From: Colwellia sp. PAMC 21821
Lineage (GTDB): Bacteria > Pseudomonadota > Gammaproteobacteria > Enterobacterales > Alteromonadaceae
Reading direction: 5' to 3'
Length of the DNA: 64,000 bases
Assembly: GCF_002077175.1 (NCBI RefSeq)
Contig: NZ_CP014943.1
Span: 3,224,001-3,288,000, forward strand
The notes beneath the pieces are model-generated. The model made no database searches. It had not been told where the DNA came from and saw nothing but the letters and a program-made list of their open reading frames with translations. Positions within the stretch are counted from its first letter, which is position 1, and the number at the start of each line of letters is the position of its first letter. The translations under genes and the position numbers were made by a program. Positions 53,983-61,850 of this stretch are shown here, in pieces.

Positions 53983-54157
53983 GAGGCTGTAGAATTTCTC
54001 TTTTAGAAAAAACAGCCACAAAAATTATTAAAAATTAAACCCAAAAACGTTCTTACGGGAAATCTGAGGCAATATCACACTAAAAAATGACTTTTAAAGG
54101 CTGTATGAACTTAAATTTCATCTGTCCTTTTCCACTTTTGAGAAATTCTACAGCCTC
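53983..54157. mobile_element. MITE-like element inserted in an attC core
   Basis: The element is 175 bp with perfect 18-bp terminal inverted repeats, GAGGCTGTAGAATTTCTC / GAGAAATTCTACAGCCTC, and no coding capacity. It is flanked by a 3-bp direct repeat AAC (53980-53982 and 54158-54160). Removing the element and one AAC restores GTATAACGCCCC, that is a normal attC R' core (GTTATAC in cassette sense) joined to cassette 7. The parent transposon family is not known to me. Confidence 0.82.
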
Positions 54158-54250
54158 AACGCCCCAATAAGGGGCTAAAAATTGTTTGCTAAAATGTGTA
54201 GCGAAGCGAAACCGAGCAAACTGTTTTTAGTCCCGCTTGATTGGCTTATA
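54158..54250 (-). other. attC site of cassette 6 (split by the MITE)
   Basis: The arms GCCCCAATAAGGGGCTAAAA and, on the other side, TTTTTAGTCCCGCTTGATTGG pair imperfectly around TTTGCT/AGCAAA and a GCGAAGCGAAAC loop region. R'' is near CTTATAG (54244-54250). The R' core lies at 54158-54160 plus 53976-53979, interrupted by the MITE. Confidence 0.78.
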
Positions 54251-54787
54251 GCTTATGATTTCACTGAACTTAGCAAACTCTTGTATTTCTTTATTTATTT
54301 CTAAAATCATTTTTTCTTGCTTCAAAAATAATTTTTCGCCACCGTTTTCTAAATAGAAATTTGATGTAGCCTGACCAAACAAGCATTGATTGTGAAGCAA
54401 AAATACTGACTTCTTAGCATCGGTAAAGGTGTTTCTAAAGCCCTCGTCTCGCTCCGTGTTGAAATGTGTAACATGGTTATAAATCGTTATTACGGACTTA
54501 CGCTCATTTTCTGATAAATAAGGTGAAACTTCAGCGAAATATTTGTCAAAGATAACGGTACTAACTTTGCCAGGAACTTGTATACCTATATGAGAAGGAT
54601 CCATTTCGGTAACAACTTGTTTAATTCTTTGAAGTTTTTCTTGAAAGTCTGTTCGGACATCAAGTATTTCAGAATTTAATGCTTTTTTCTTACGTTTAAT
54701 CTGCCATTTATATTTTATAAAGTCAGTTGCTTGGCCGATGAAAAAACCTATGAGCAAAGTGGTTATAGCTATTTCAAATTTTGACAA
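54227..54787 (-). CDS. Membrane-anchored cassette protein, unknown function (cassette 6)
   Basis: This 186-residue protein has one N-terminal membrane segment (residues 5-22, IAITTLLIGFFIGQATDF), then a basic stretch (KIKRKKKAL-like) and a helical cytoplasmic body. The start is TTG at 54787 with AAGGAG five bases upstream, so the cassette carries its own good ribosome site. The gene lies between attC sites at 54158-54250 and 54811-54912. No family is recognised. Confidence 0.75.
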   Translation of the reverse strand: MSKFEIAITTLLIGFFIGQATDFIKYKWQIKRKKKALNSEILDVRTDFQEKLQRIKQVVTEMDPSHIGIQVPGKVSTVIFDKYFAEVSPYLSENERKSVITIYNHVTHFNTERDEGFRNTFTDAKKSVFLLHNQCLFGQATSNFYLENGGEKLFLKQEKMILEINKEIQEFAKFSEIISYKPIKRD

Positions 54788-54810
54788 GTTGACTCCTTTC
54801 CACCTGAGTA

Positions 54811-54912
54811 AGCTAACGCCTAAATAACAGGCTAAGTAATGGTTGGCTAAAATTGTGTAGCGAAGCGAAACGTAGCCAACTGTTACGTGTGCTTGTTGAT
54901 TTCTTGTTAGGC
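54811..54912 (-). other. attC site of cassette 5
   Basis: In cassette sense the ends are GCCTAAC (R'', 54906-54912) and GTTAGCT (R', 54811-54817). The arms contain the complementary words CAGTTGGCTACG / AGCCAACC around a TTTCGCTTCGCTAC loop region. Length is 102 bp. Confidence 0.88.
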
Positions 54913-54915
54913 AAA

Positions 54916-55299
54916 TTACCTATTTGACGAATATTCCATATAACTTAATGCACTTGACCATGACGGATCTAATTCGCTAGCTTTTTTGAAGTTTATATAA
55001 GCTTTTTCAAACGCTTCTTGTTTGTAAAATACAAGACCAAGGTAATAATAGGCATATTCATCATTCGGATGACTAGATATCCTAGCTGTAACTTTAGTTT
55101 GAAGGGTTTCAAGTTCGTTTTTAAGGTAGAGATCTTTGTATTCTGAAGATAATTCAGATTCATCAAACGCTTGCTCCACATCGTTTAACATATCAGGGAA
55201 TACATAATAGGCAGCTATATCTGTTATTAATGAAATAGTCATTACTATAGTTAACGCCCAGATAGCGAAAGTTAATTTTTTTGATTCACCAGAATTCAT
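54916..55299 (-). CDS. Membrane-anchored TPR-like cassette protein (cassette 5)
   Basis: This 127-residue protein has an N-terminal hydrophobic helix (about residues 10-33, FAIWALTIVMTISLITDIAA). A soluble C-terminal part contains one clear tetratricopeptide-like repeat, EYAYYYLGLVFYKQEAFEKA followed by YINFKKASELDPSW. It is reminiscent of CcmH/NrfG-type TPR anchors but too short to equate with them. It is a cassette gene bounded by attC sites on both sides. Confidence 0.7.
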   Translation of the reverse strand: MNSGESKKLTFAIWALTIVMTISLITDIAAYYVFPDMLNDVEQAFDESELSSEYKDLYLKNELETLQTKVTARISSHPNDEYAYYYLGLVFYKQEAFEKAYINFKKASELDPSWSSALSYMEYSSNR

Positions 55300-55313
55300 A
55301 GATACTCGTATTT

Positions 55314-55415
55314 GCCTAACGCCGTTTTAAGCGGCAAGTTTCAGTTGGCTAAAATAAGTGAGGCACGAACAAAAAGCCAACTGTAATTTGTCCGACTTGA
55401 AAACCCTTGTTAGGT
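55314..55415 (-). other. attC site of cassette 4
   Basis: This is the clearest site of the array. In cassette sense, R'' is ACCTAAC and R' is GTTAGGC. The two arms can be written out as near-complete complements (GGGTTTTCAAGTCGGACAA against TTGCCGCTTAAAACGGC) with the shared CAGTTGGCT / AGCCAACTG and a few unpaired bases. Length is 102 bp. Confidence 0.92.
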
Positions 55416-55437
55416 TTAGGTTACATACACAATATTT

Positions 55438-56205
55438 TTATTTGTCAATTTGCTTTGTCAACGTTAAGTTGCGAACAATAAAAGTGCAATATTTAGTTAA
55501 AAATAAAAAAACAAACAATACCATTAAACTATTAAATATTCGCGCTTGCCCCATAATAATTAAACCATAATTTTCAATAGCAGGCTCACTTTGGCAGCCT
55601 AAATATTGAATCGAAAACTCTCGTATACGGAATCCGTAGATATCCAATATTAGAGTGCTCGGCGAGATTAAAGCAGCAAAAAGAATCATAAGTATAAAGC
55701 CTAAAGCAACATGAACTGCGTTTAGAGACAAATATATAGCTTCACATACCAGTAAGTAATAAAAGCAATAGATTAAAGTTTTCTTGAACAAAGGCCTCGT
55801 TGTTATTGAGCTATCATAAAATGGCTGTTGCGGTAAATCATGTCGATTAAGAAATTTAGTAATTATAAACGTGATATATGAGGGTAAAAATATACAAATG
55901 AATATTACAAGGGACGTTATTCCAATTTCAGTCTGCACTTCAATAAAAGCTCTAGCTGCGTCGATAGTAACAGGATCGTTTTGGCAACCTAAATAAGTAG
56001 ATTTATTTTGTGCTGTATAATAAGCATTTCTGCCAAAGAGTAGCCAGCTGAGCATTAGTAAGTTAGATAGAAGTATGCCTCCAATTAAAAAGCCATCCTT
56101 AGAACCTGAACTATACCAACAATATATTATTTCGCAGACCAACAAATAAGGTAAAGAAACAATTAATGCAGTTTTAAATGGATGCCAACCTGTGATTGAA
56201 TTCAT
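55438..56205 (-). CDS. Internally duplicated membrane protein (cassette 4)
   Basis: This 255-residue protein is made of two similar halves of about 115-120 residues. Each half has a helix with LLVCEIIY / LLVCEAIY, then one or two hydrophobic segments. A loop with YLGCQNDP / YLGCQSEP follows, and each half closes with a hydrophobic segment ending YITFIIT / YCTFIVR. About six membrane segments in all are likely. The ATG at 56205 follows AGG about nine bases upstream, adjacent to the R' core GTTAGGT. No known family was recognised. Confidence 0.75.
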   Translation of the reverse strand: MNSITGWHPFKTALIVSLPYLLVCEIIYCWYSSGSKDGFLIGGILLSNLLMLSWLLFGRNAYYTAQNKSTYLGCQNDPVTIDAARAFIEVQTEIGITSLVIFICIFLPSYITFIITKFLNRHDLPQQPFYDSSITTRPLFKKTLIYCFYYLLVCEAIYLSLNAVHVALGFILMILFAALISPSTLILDIYGFRIREFSIQYLGCQSEPAIENYGLIIMGQARIFNSLMVLFVFLFLTKYCTFIVRNLTLTKQIDK

Positions 56206-56212
56206 CAAGTAA

Positions 56213-56305
56213 ACCTAACGCCTCATTAAAAGGCTAAAAATAGTGGGCTAAAATGGAGCGGAGCGAACAGCCCGCTGTTTTTAGTCCTTTTGAATGACTT
56301 ATAAG
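56213..56305 (-). other. attC site of cassette 3
   Basis: R' is GTTAGGT (cassette sense) next to the start of cassette 4. The far end is CTTATAAG, a degenerate R''. The arms share GGACTAAAAACAGCGGGCTG / AGCCCACTATTTTTAGCC around a GTTCGCTCCGCTCC region. The centre is nearly identical to the site at 57818-57911. Confidence 0.85.
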
Positions 56306-56309
56306 CCTT

Positions 56310-57149
56310 CTAAGCTAATATTGAAGATAAGTGCTTTTCAATTCTTGCAACAATGCGATCCCGCTTTCGCTCCCAAGTAGACGACGACATTGAATTACTT
56401 AATGAAAAGTCATTTTCAATTTTATCTTTTAATGAATTTAGCTTCAGTGTTTCATTGATCTTTAAACCTTGGGATAAAGGTATTACACCTTTAACATCAG
56501 AATAATCTAGTGGAGGGATAATCATGGGAATGTGCTCTTTTGCTAATACCCAAGTTGCACCCATTTCGCATAAACAAACAGGACTTTTATAAAAGTTCTC
56601 TGACAGGATAAAAATAACCAGTGAATCCGATGATAATTCTTCTTTTATTTTATCTAGAAAATTTTCACCTAAATCGATTCCATACCCTTCAAATGAAGTA
56701 CAAAATATTTGATTAGATTCAAGACCTATAGTTTCTAATAATTCTACTACTTCTTCCACTACATCAGCATCTGCTGATGCATGGCTAATAAAAACTTTAG
56801 TTAATGGTTTTTCATCATTTAAAGGTTCAATTATCTCGGGTTTTTCTTCCATCATTTCTTCAAGATATTGATAAATTGATGTTATAAGCATTTTAAAGTC
56901 TTGCTTAAATACCCTTAAGTGATCAGAGGTGTAATCACTTGAAGATGTAACTATAAAAACCCTATAGTGAAAAGTTAATGCACTAAATTGTTCAAATTCA
57001 GTGGATTTTTTACCAAATACTTTGATAAGGGTTCTTTCTACTAAATTTTTCCAACTTTTAAACTCAGGATCGCTGCTACTTTCAACAGTTACTGCTACAG
57101 ATTTTTCAATAAGCTTCTGTAATAAAGATATTTTCTTATCGTTAGTCAT
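56310..57149 (-). CDS. TIR-domain protein (cassette 3), possible defence NADase
   Basis: This 279-residue protein has an N-terminal helical region (1-110) and a C-terminal TIR domain (about 117-245). Its first strand is KVFISHASADADVVEEVVEL. A SENFYKSPVCLCEMGATW motif carries Glu195, at the position of the catalytic glutamate of TIR NADases. Bacterial TIR proteins commonly act in anti-phage abortive systems by cleaving NAD+ or making cADPR-like signals. No partner gene (Thoeris ThsA, SIR2-STALD or cyclase) is adjacent, since the neighbours are independent cassettes. The ATG at 57149 has GGAG upstream; a TTG five codons earlier is less likely. Confidence 0.82.
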   Translation of the reverse strand: MTNDKKISLLQKLIEKSVAVTVESSSDPEFKSWKNLVERTLIKVFGKKSTEFEQFSALTFHYRVFIVTSSSDYTSDHLRVFKQDFKMLITSIYQYLEEMMEEKPEIIEPLNDEKPLTKVFISHASADADVVEEVVELLETIGLESNQIFCTSFEGYGIDLGENFLDKIKEELSSDSLVIFILSENFYKSPVCLCEMGATWVLAKEHIPMIIPPLDYSDVKGVIPLSQGLKINETLKLNSLKDKIENDFSLSNSMSSSTWERKRDRIVARIEKHLSSILA

Positions 57150-57171
57150 ATTACTCCATGCCAAATTAGAG

Positions 57172-57270
57172 GCTTATCGCCCTGTTAAGGGGCAAAATTT
57201 AGTTGGCTAAAATGTTGAGGGACGAAAACAGCCAACTGTATTTTGTCCTGCTTTAACAGCTTGTTATAAG
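57172..57270 (-). other. attC site of cassette 2
   Basis: In cassette sense it starts with TTATAAC (R'') overlapping the end of cassette 2 and ends with GATAAGC (R'). The arms pair through GCTGTTAAAGCAGGAC with GCCCCTTAACAGGGC and CAGTTGGCTG with AGCCAACT. Length is about 99 bp. Confidence 0.87.
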
Positions 57271-57794
57271 CCACTTACTACCAAACTTAATAGTTTTGTA
57301 ATTACTGAACTAAACCAATTAAACCCTGAAAAAGCGGTAATTAACCAATAGATTAACACTAAATTAATTGATAAAAATATTATAAAGTAAACCTGAGTTA
57401 TTTTGTAATTGCCACCAACCTTTAAACCATTTTTAGGAATAAAGGTAGAAGTAAAGCCAAGCAATGAATAACCCAATGACCAGAGAATAAAAAATGCTAT
57501 ATCTAATGTAATTAGAGCAGAGTGAGAATAAGCTAAAACTACAAAAGAGATAGCCATAAATGCACGATAAATAGAAGGCAAATACTCAGAGGAATATTCA
57601 CCTAAATCTTTGGGATCTTGAAAGTAATGTTGCTCTGGCTTTTCAGTAAAAGCAAAACTAGCTAGTAAACAAAGATAGATAAATGAATGAACACCTAAGC
57701 CCAACTCTATTAATACACCGATAACAAAAAACGCCATTAAAGCCCAAAAATTCAATTGGCGATTTTCTAATTTGAGAATTTTCGAAACTACCAT
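57264..57794 (-). CDS. Multi-spanning membrane protein, unknown function (cassette 2)
   Basis: This 176-residue protein has about four to five hydrophobic helices (LNFWALMAFFVIGVLIELGL near the N-terminus, AFMAISFVVLAYSHSALITL in the middle, VYFIIFLSINLVLIYWLIT near the end). The ATG at 57794 is chosen. An upstream extension of 12 codons to a TTG would run into the attC, and AGGAAG lies 11 bases before the ATG. No recognised family. The stop overlaps the R'' box of the downstream attC. Confidence 0.68.
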   Translation of the reverse strand: MVVSKILKLENRQLNFWALMAFFVIGVLIELGLGVHSFIYLCLLASFAFTEKPEQHYFQDPKDLGEYSSEYLPSIYRAFMAISFVVLAYSHSALITLDIAFFILWSLGYSLLGFTSTFIPKNGLKVGGNYKITQVYFIIFLSINLVLIYWLITAFSGFNWFSSVITKLLSLVVSGL

Positions 57795-57817
57795 GTTAAC
57801 GCAAAACTTCCTGTGGC

Positions 57818-57911
57818 TTATAACGCCCAAATAACGGGCTAAAAATAGTGGGCTAAAATGGAGCGGAGCGAACAGCCCGCTGTTTTTAGTCCTTGTTGAT
57901 TTGCTTATAGT
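57818..57911 (-). other. attC site upstream of cassette 2, next to the IS110 element
   Basis: R' is GTTATAA (cassette sense, 57818-57824) beside cassette 2, and the far end is CTATAAG (57904-57910). The arms share the GGACTAAAAACAGCGGGCTG and GCCCACTATTTTTAGCC words of the site at 56213-56305. The left end of the IS110 element lies just beyond. Confidence 0.82.
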
Positions 57912-59418
57912 TCGACCAAGCCACTTAATTTCATAAAGTAACTTACTATTAGATTAGGTGGAACATGCTCCTGTTGGTTACGAATATTGAATTGCAAACA
58001 TCCAATGTTTCTAACAAGACGTTCGAACCAACAGAGCAACTCGCTTCAAAACGCATACTCAGGGATTGCCTACCACGACTTTCTATAAGACCTGCGAGAA
58101 ACGAGATTCAAGCACATTCCACCGTTAACTTTACGCGTAGGAGCTGAAAAATGAAAGCATATAACGTTAATGATTTCGCTGCCTTAATCGGCATTGATTG
58201 GGCAGATAAAAAACATGATGTTTGTGAACACCCCATTCACTCCAAAAAATACCACTATTCTATTATTAAGAGCACGCCAGAATCATTACACGACTGGGCA
58301 ATGAGTCTTAAAAAACGCTACCCCAACCAGAAAATTGCGATCGCCTGTGAACTAAAAAAAGGCCCGATCATTTATGCATTATCTAAGTACAGTCACCTCG
58401 TTCTATTTACGATTAATCCCTCAGCTGTCGCTAATTTTCGTAAAGCCTTCACGCCAAGTGGTGCTAAAGATGATCCTACAGATGCATTTCTACAAGTTGA
58501 AATACTCACATTACATATGGATAAATTATCCATCATCGAGCCTGAATCAGCGGCTATACGCTCGCTAGCACAACTGGTTGAATATCGACGAAGCTTAGTA
58601 CAAGACAGTGTCGATATATCGAATAAGATAACCGCCACATTAAAGAATTACTACCCACAAGCACTTGAATGATTTAAAGAAAAAGACACATATATCTTTT
58701 GCGACTTTATCAGTAAATGGCCATCTCTTGCTAAAGTTAAACGAGCAAAGAAACAAACGCTCTTAGATTTTTTTAACAGTCATAACTCACATTATGCCCA
58801 TGTTAATGATGCCCGCATATTAAGTATTAAAAATGCTATGCCGCTAACAGAGGACACCGGCGTGATAGAGCCTAATCAGCTTTTAATTGAAGTGCTCATT
58901 GTACAATTCAAAGTGTTACTAAAAGGGATTGAATCGTTAGATAAAGTGATAAAGCGTGCCTACAAAGCACAAAAAGATAAAGTTATTTTTGATAGTCTCC
59001 CCGGTGCAGGGCCACAACTTGCGCCGCGCCTATTGGTGGCATTTGGTAACAATAGAGATCGTTACCATGATGCGTCTGAACTACAAAAATATGCGGGTAT
59101 TGCGCCGGTAATTGAACGTAGTGGCAAAAAAATGTGGACACATTGGCGCTACAGTTGCCCTACCTTTTTGAGGCAAACATTTGTTGAATGGGCAGGATTT
59201 TCTATTCGTTATTCATTTTGGGCAAAGGCCTATTATGAACAACAAAAAAGCAAAGGAAAACCACATAATAGCATCATAAGATCACTGGCTTTTAAGTGGA
59301 TAAGGATCGTATTTAGATGTTGGAAAACAAATACACCCTACAATGAGTCGACATATTTAGCGGCATTGAAAAGAAGAGGCTCACCACTTTTAAAATTTGC
59401 AATAAATAGCTAAATTTT
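57912..59418 (+). mobile_element. IS110-family element abutting an attC half-site
   Basis: About 240 bp of non-coding DNA, the transposase gene and a very short 3' end of roughly 5-10 bp form the element. Immediately right of it is an attC R''-L'' half (59419-59439). Integron-targeting IS110 relatives (the IS1111-attC group) are known to insert in attC sites. The long non-coding 5' side is where a structured targeting RNA could sit. The exact ends are not certain. Confidence 0.68.
58151..59413 (+). pseudogene. IS110-family transposase with an in-frame TGA
   Basis: The reading frame is one continuous frame of 420 codons broken only by TGA at 58670-58672 (after ...YYPQALE, before FKEKDTYIF). 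Before the stop: IGIDWADKKHDVCEHP with the first catalytic Asp, ACELKKGP, and GAKDDPTDAFLQVE. After it: the C-terminal transposase_20 part SLPGAGPQLAPRLLVAFGNN and KYAGIAPVIERSGKK. TGG to TGA is the simplest origin of the stop. The start at 58151 has GGAGCTGAAAA upstream. Probably inactive unless the TGA is read through. Confidence 0.85.
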
Positions 59419-59440
59419 ACTAGTTGTCCACCTCAGGGCG
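59419..59440 (-). other. attC half-site (R''-L'') at the IS110 right end
   Basis: In cassette sense it reads TGCTAACAACACGCCCTGAG then GTGGACAAC, that is an RYYYAAC-type box and an L''-type box of cassette 1. No matching L'-R' half follows, because the IS110 element starts here. Confidence 0.65.
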
Positions 59441-59927
59441 TGTTGTTAGCAATACCTACCACCAAGCTGCTCTTATGTTTTTTTATATAATAACCACCAA
59501 GCCAAGTAATTAGCAATGATGCCCCAATAACCACCTGCCAAAAAGATACACCTAAACTCTCCAATGGGAGGCGAACAACAGTTTCAGCGGCAAAGGCAGC
59601 CCATAAACCAACATAAGACCATGACATTCCGGAGTAATGCCATTGTAGCCAGTTATCATGATGCCTAAATAAAAGAGGAGATAAAATACCGAATAAAACG
59701 GTTAATAATGAAAATACAGCAAGAATATGAAATGGACCGAATGTAAATAAAACGTGAGTAAACAAAGCGGTTATATTCATAGAAATCATTGATGCTACAT
59801 AAATATAACCCACTTTTTTATGGGTAAGTGTGCCTTTTGTTTTGAATACTACGTAAGCACCAGAAATTAAAGCTACTACAGCTAAAATAGTATGGAAAGC
59901 ACCTATTGTTGACTCAAATATATCCAT
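59433..59927 (-). CDS. DUF2306-like membrane protein (cassette 1)
   Basis: This 164-residue protein has about five hydrophobic helices. The layout FHTILAVVALISGAYVVFKT, then THKKVGYIYVASM and HHDNWLQWHYSGMSWSYVGL, resembles DUF2306 predicted membrane proteins. The function of the family is not known to me. The start is preceded by GGAGG about ten bases upstream inside the cassette. The stop codon lies within the attC half-site at 59419-59440. It is the first cassette in the reading direction of the array. Confidence 0.7.
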   Translation of the reverse strand: MDIFESTIGAFHTILAVVALISGAYVVFKTKGTLTHKKVGYIYVASMISMNITALFTHVLFTFGPFHILAVFSLLTVLFGILSPLLFRHHDNWLQWHYSGMSWSYVGLWAAFAAETVVRLPLESLGVSFWQVVIGASLLITWLGGYYIKKHKSSLVVGIANNTP

Positions 59928-59947
59928 ATCGCTAAACCTCCATGTAT

Positions 59948-59954
59948 TGCTAAC
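59948..59954 (-). other. Recombination core upstream of cassette 1 (possible attI relic)
   Basis: GTTAGCA (cassette sense) matches the GTTRRRY core and is complementary to the TGCTAAC at the end of the same cassette. This gives cassette 1 clean limits. No attC-type arms are present on the upstream side, so this may be the remains of an attI site or a simple junction. Confidence 0.4.
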
Positions 59955-60208
59955 AATTTAGTAGGATGCAACTTGCCTCTTATACAGAAAAAAAGTTTCC
60001 ACCTTATTTATTTTATATATTAATAACAAATCTTTGCAGCCAACACCACTTATTACCTACAGATAAAAACAAAAATTTCGCTTATAGACGAAATGAGGCA
60101 ACATGCCTCATTTCTTGACTTGGGGGGAAACAAGTTACAACTGCATTTAAATACTCAGTAATTAAACTAAATTAAGAACAGGAAGATGAGGCATCTAGGT
60201 CTGCTTTA
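59955..60208. other. Non-coding DNA between cassette array and IS1182
   Basis: No gene is seen. A perfect 11-bp hairpin GAAATGAGGCA/TGCCTCATTTC lies at 60090-60114 with a three-base loop. No part of an integrase gene could be read on either strand. Confidence 0.55.
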
Positions 60209-60400
60209 GGCTCAGCCTGTGTGAAAACTAATTATTGTAAGTTTTCATTATTGAGGGTTTATATCAGCTCTTTATAAGGCTTCGCGTAGCGAAGCCGATA
60301 TTTATGAATATTCATGCTTTATATTTTTTATTCGTTCAAAATTGCTGATATTGGCTCCTATTTGGAACATATTTGGGCCTTTTAAGGAAAGAGTTACCTC

Positions 60401-61850
60401 TTACGGAAATATCACTTCCTTCATCAATATTTCTGATCCAAATATACTGAGCATTCTTTTTAAATTATACGCCAATACATGCAGGTTCAATTCTGTACTG
60501 ACATTTTTAAACCCTCTTGTTAAAAGGTGCGTGGCTCCTGCCCACAACTTAATCGTACCAAAGGGATGTTCAACCGTTTGTTTTCGTTGAAGCATCGCAT
60601 CAGGCGTTGCTTTGAGCAAGGCTTCCATTTTTTCCATATCGGCTTCATGGATCCAACGTCTCATTCTTCTTGGGTCTTTTTTAGAACGGGTACATTGGCT
60701 TCGAATAGTACAATTTTTACAAGCCATACCATTGAAGTAAATTTTGATATCCAACCCTCCTTCTATCGCATTGAATCGATGTTGAAGCTCATTGCCCGCA
60801 GGGCAAATATAAACATCATTATCTTGATTGTATTGAAACAGTGACTTGTTAAAAATCCCCTTCTTTTCTGAGCCTGATGTATCGGTTTTTGGTACAAGAG
60901 TCGATACACCTAAATCTTGAGTATCTTTAATATCTTGTCGGCTGTAATAACCCTTATCTGCCAATATTGTTGTAACACTTTTCCCTAACACTTTTCCCTA
61001 ACGCTTTAAGTGTCAGTTTGGTCATATTGCACAACTGACCCCTATCTGTTGTATTGGTGACTTCGTGAGCAACAATTAAATGATGTTTCGTATCCACAGC
61101 GCTTTGTATGTTATAGCAAATAGCTCGTGTCATGCCCTGTGTTTTCATCAAGCGGGAATCAGGATCGACTGTTGATACTTGTTTATCAGGATGATTATTG
61201 ACGGCTAATTCCATCTCTTTTAGTTCAACGAGGTGTTGTTTTAGGAAATCTAATTTAGATTCAATATTAGCAATGTATTGTGATGCGTTCTCTTGTGAAT
61301 CTGACTGTTCAAGCTTCAAAAAATAATTATTGATATGTTTTTCTACTCGCTCAATATGAGACTTCATTTTACTCGGTGTGTAGTTTTTATCTTTGTTGTT
61401 GGATGCCTTAAACTTACTACCATCAATAGCAACAGTCGCTTCACTAAACATATTGAATTTATGACACATTTGAACGAAGGTTTTACAGGTGTTTTTAATC
61501 CCACGATGGTTATCTTTTCTAAAGTCAGCAATTGTTTTAAAGTCTGGTGATAAACGCTCCGTGAGCCACATAAGTTCAACATTACGTTGTGTTTCTCGCT
61601 CTAGACAGCGTGATGACTGAATTCGGTTTAAATAACCATAGATATAAATTTTGAGTAATACGGCGGGGTGATAACCAGGACGGCCAGTTGCTTTAGATTG
61701 AACACCTTTAAAACCAAGGTTTTCTAAATCTAACCCATCGACAAATACATCAATTACTCTAACAGGATTTTCTTTAGCGACAAAATCATCAAGCATCTCT
61801 GGAAATAGGGTTGCTTGGGAGCGAGATAAACCTTTAATATGACGTGACAT
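60401..61850 (-). pseudogene. IS1182-family transposase, frameshifted by a 13-bp duplication
   Basis: The N-terminal part (60954-61850, 298 codons) has LSRSQATLFPEMLDDFVAKE, GRPGYHPAVLLKIYIYGYLN and TVAIDGSKFKASNNKDKNYT. The C-terminal part (60401-60991) continues LADKGYYSRQDIK, a CKNCTIRSQCT zinc-like motif and TVEHPFGTIKLW. The break coincides with a tandem duplication of AACACTTTTCCCT (60974-60986 and 60987-60999). Removing one copy joins the two parts as LTLKALGKSVTTILADKGYY. The transposase is therefore inactive in its present form. Confidence 0.92.
60974..60999. repeat. 13-bp tandem duplication inside the IS1182 transposase
   Basis: AACACTTTTCCCT occurs twice in a row and shifts the transposase frame. 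Confidence 0.93.

Larger units (their letters stand above)
53483..59954 (-). other. Integron gene-cassette cluster without integrase (CALIN)
   Basis: Seven genes, all on the minus strand, are separated by attC recombination sites. Each site has imperfectly self-complementary arms of about 95-105 bp, ends of the RYYYAAC / GTTRRRY type, and a shared central word such as AGTTGGCT or GCGGGCTGTT. Spacing is one gene per site, as in integron cassette arrays. No tyrosine-recombinase integrase is encoded in the window. In the cassette reading direction the array begins near 59954 and ends near 53483. An IS110 element, a MITE and neighbouring IS1182 have invaded it. Confidence 0.85.

Noticed and set aside
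54019..54021. GTG start of cassette 7 at 54019
   Set aside because: The first 13 or so codons from this start are MITE sequence, so it is not the original start.
57965..58147. A 60-codon plus-strand frame upstream of the IS110 transposase
   Set aside because: It occupies the non-coding side of the IS, has no ribosome site and is biased by the structured DNA there.
58670..58672. In-frame TGA in the IS110 transposase considered as selenocysteine or programmed read-through
   Set aside because: No SECIS-like hairpin was evident directly after it, and transposases of this family normally have a Trp-like residue here; a nonsense mutation is simpler.
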